Source: an uncultured Clostridia bacterium
GTDB lineage: Bacteria; Bacillota; Clostridia; Oscillospirales; Oscillospiraceae
Assembly (NCBI GenBank): GCA_945915065.1
Contig: CAMEER010000001.1
Location: 62,001 to 126,000 of the forward strand
Length of the DNA: 64,000 nt
Direction: 5' to 3'
The notes under the pieces were generated by a model that saw only the letters and a list, made by a program, of their open reading frames with translations, had not been told where the DNA came from and ran no database searches. The position numbers and the translations under genes were made by a program. Within the stretch, counting starts at the first letter, position 1. Every line of letters starts with the position of its first letter. Positions 63,864-64,000 of this stretch are shown piece by piece.

Positions 63864-64000
63864 ATGACGACGCAGGACTATCGTACCCGCAGTCCGCTGC
63901 GGATCTTTTTGAGCTATTTTAAGCCCCATTGGAAGCTGTTTTCGCTGGACATGGGCTGCGCGATCCTCATTGCGCTGGTGGATCTGGCGTTCCCGCTGGT
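63864..64000 (+). CDS. ABC exporter, N-terminal fragment (continues beyond window)
   Basis: The first 45 codons from ATG 63864 (AAGGAAAAG upstream) read as a basic amphipathic start (RIFLSYFKPHWKLF) leading into the first membrane helix (LDMGCAILIALVDLAFPLV). This is typical of type-1 ABC exporters with fused permease and ATPase domains (MsbA/MdlB-like). The nucleotide-binding domain is outside the window. Confidence 0.7.
   Translation, partial: MTTQDYRTRSPLRIFLSYFKPHWKLFSLDMGCAILIALVDLAFPL

Overview
This is a GC-rich chromosomal window from a strictly anaerobic, spore-forming Firmicute of the class Clostridia. The GC-rich, Gly/Ala/Glu-heavy coding suggests the Oscillospiraceae/Ruminococcaceae side of the group, but that placement is inference. 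The support is an SRP RNA-dnaX-ebfC module, a tryptophan T-box, a THF riboswitch, spmA-spmB, an AbrB regulator, TTG/GTG starts with strong AGGAGG sites, and a complete carbonyl and methyl branch for acetyl-CoA synthesis. No phage, IS element, CRISPR array or rRNA operon was seen; the one clear broken gene is an arcA stub.

Positions 1-19.5 kb are mostly housekeeping: a very large multidomain HD / nucleotidylyltransferase / phosphoribosyltransferase protein running off the left edge, an aminotransferase, a radical SAM protein, tRNA-Gly, a D,D-carboxypeptidase, pgi, ebfC-dnaX-SRP RNA, two CobW-type GTPases (one with a long His-rich loop), a double-OB SSB-like protein, a second radical SAM protein, and a T-box that appears to control trpS together with trpB2.

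Positions 19.6-45.8 kb hold a Wood-Ljungdahl locus: cooS-cooC-acsB; then, on the other strand, an amidohydrolase and a THF-riboswitch-controlled folT-folC pair; then orf75, metF, an AcsF-like ATPase, acsD, a fused acsC-acsE gene, a second acsB, acsV, a DUF3786 gene, a trigger-factor-like gene without the ribosome-binding domain, fhs, a small orf, fchA, folD, a FocA-type formate channel, a DUF1638 gene, and a zinc-ribbon/5-formyl-THF cyclo-ligase fusion. Formate is activated by Fhs, processed by FchA, FolD and MetF to methyl-THF, transferred by the AcsE domain to the corrinoid protein AcsCD, and condensed at AcsB with CO made by CooS. CooC, the AcsF-like ATPase and AcsV are maturation or reactivation factors. 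Formate dehydrogenase, hydrogenase and a MetV partner are not in the window.

Positions 45.8-64 kb return to general genes: prfB, a MATE exporter, a CBS-type family II pyrophosphatase, the arcA remnant, a membrane-anchored MerR protein, DUF1538 with a PII-like gene, spmAB, abrB, rsmI, trmN6-like and a ferredoxin. These are followed by a four-gene cluster (purine nucleoside phosphorylase, MTA/SAH-type deaminase, MtnA-like isomerase, class II aldolase) that reads as a route for salvaging 5'-deoxyadenosine or methylthioadenosine to DHAP plus an aldehyde. The window ends with udk, a DUF218 protein, an Ig-like surface protein with an Asn-Thr repeat, and the start of an ABC exporter.
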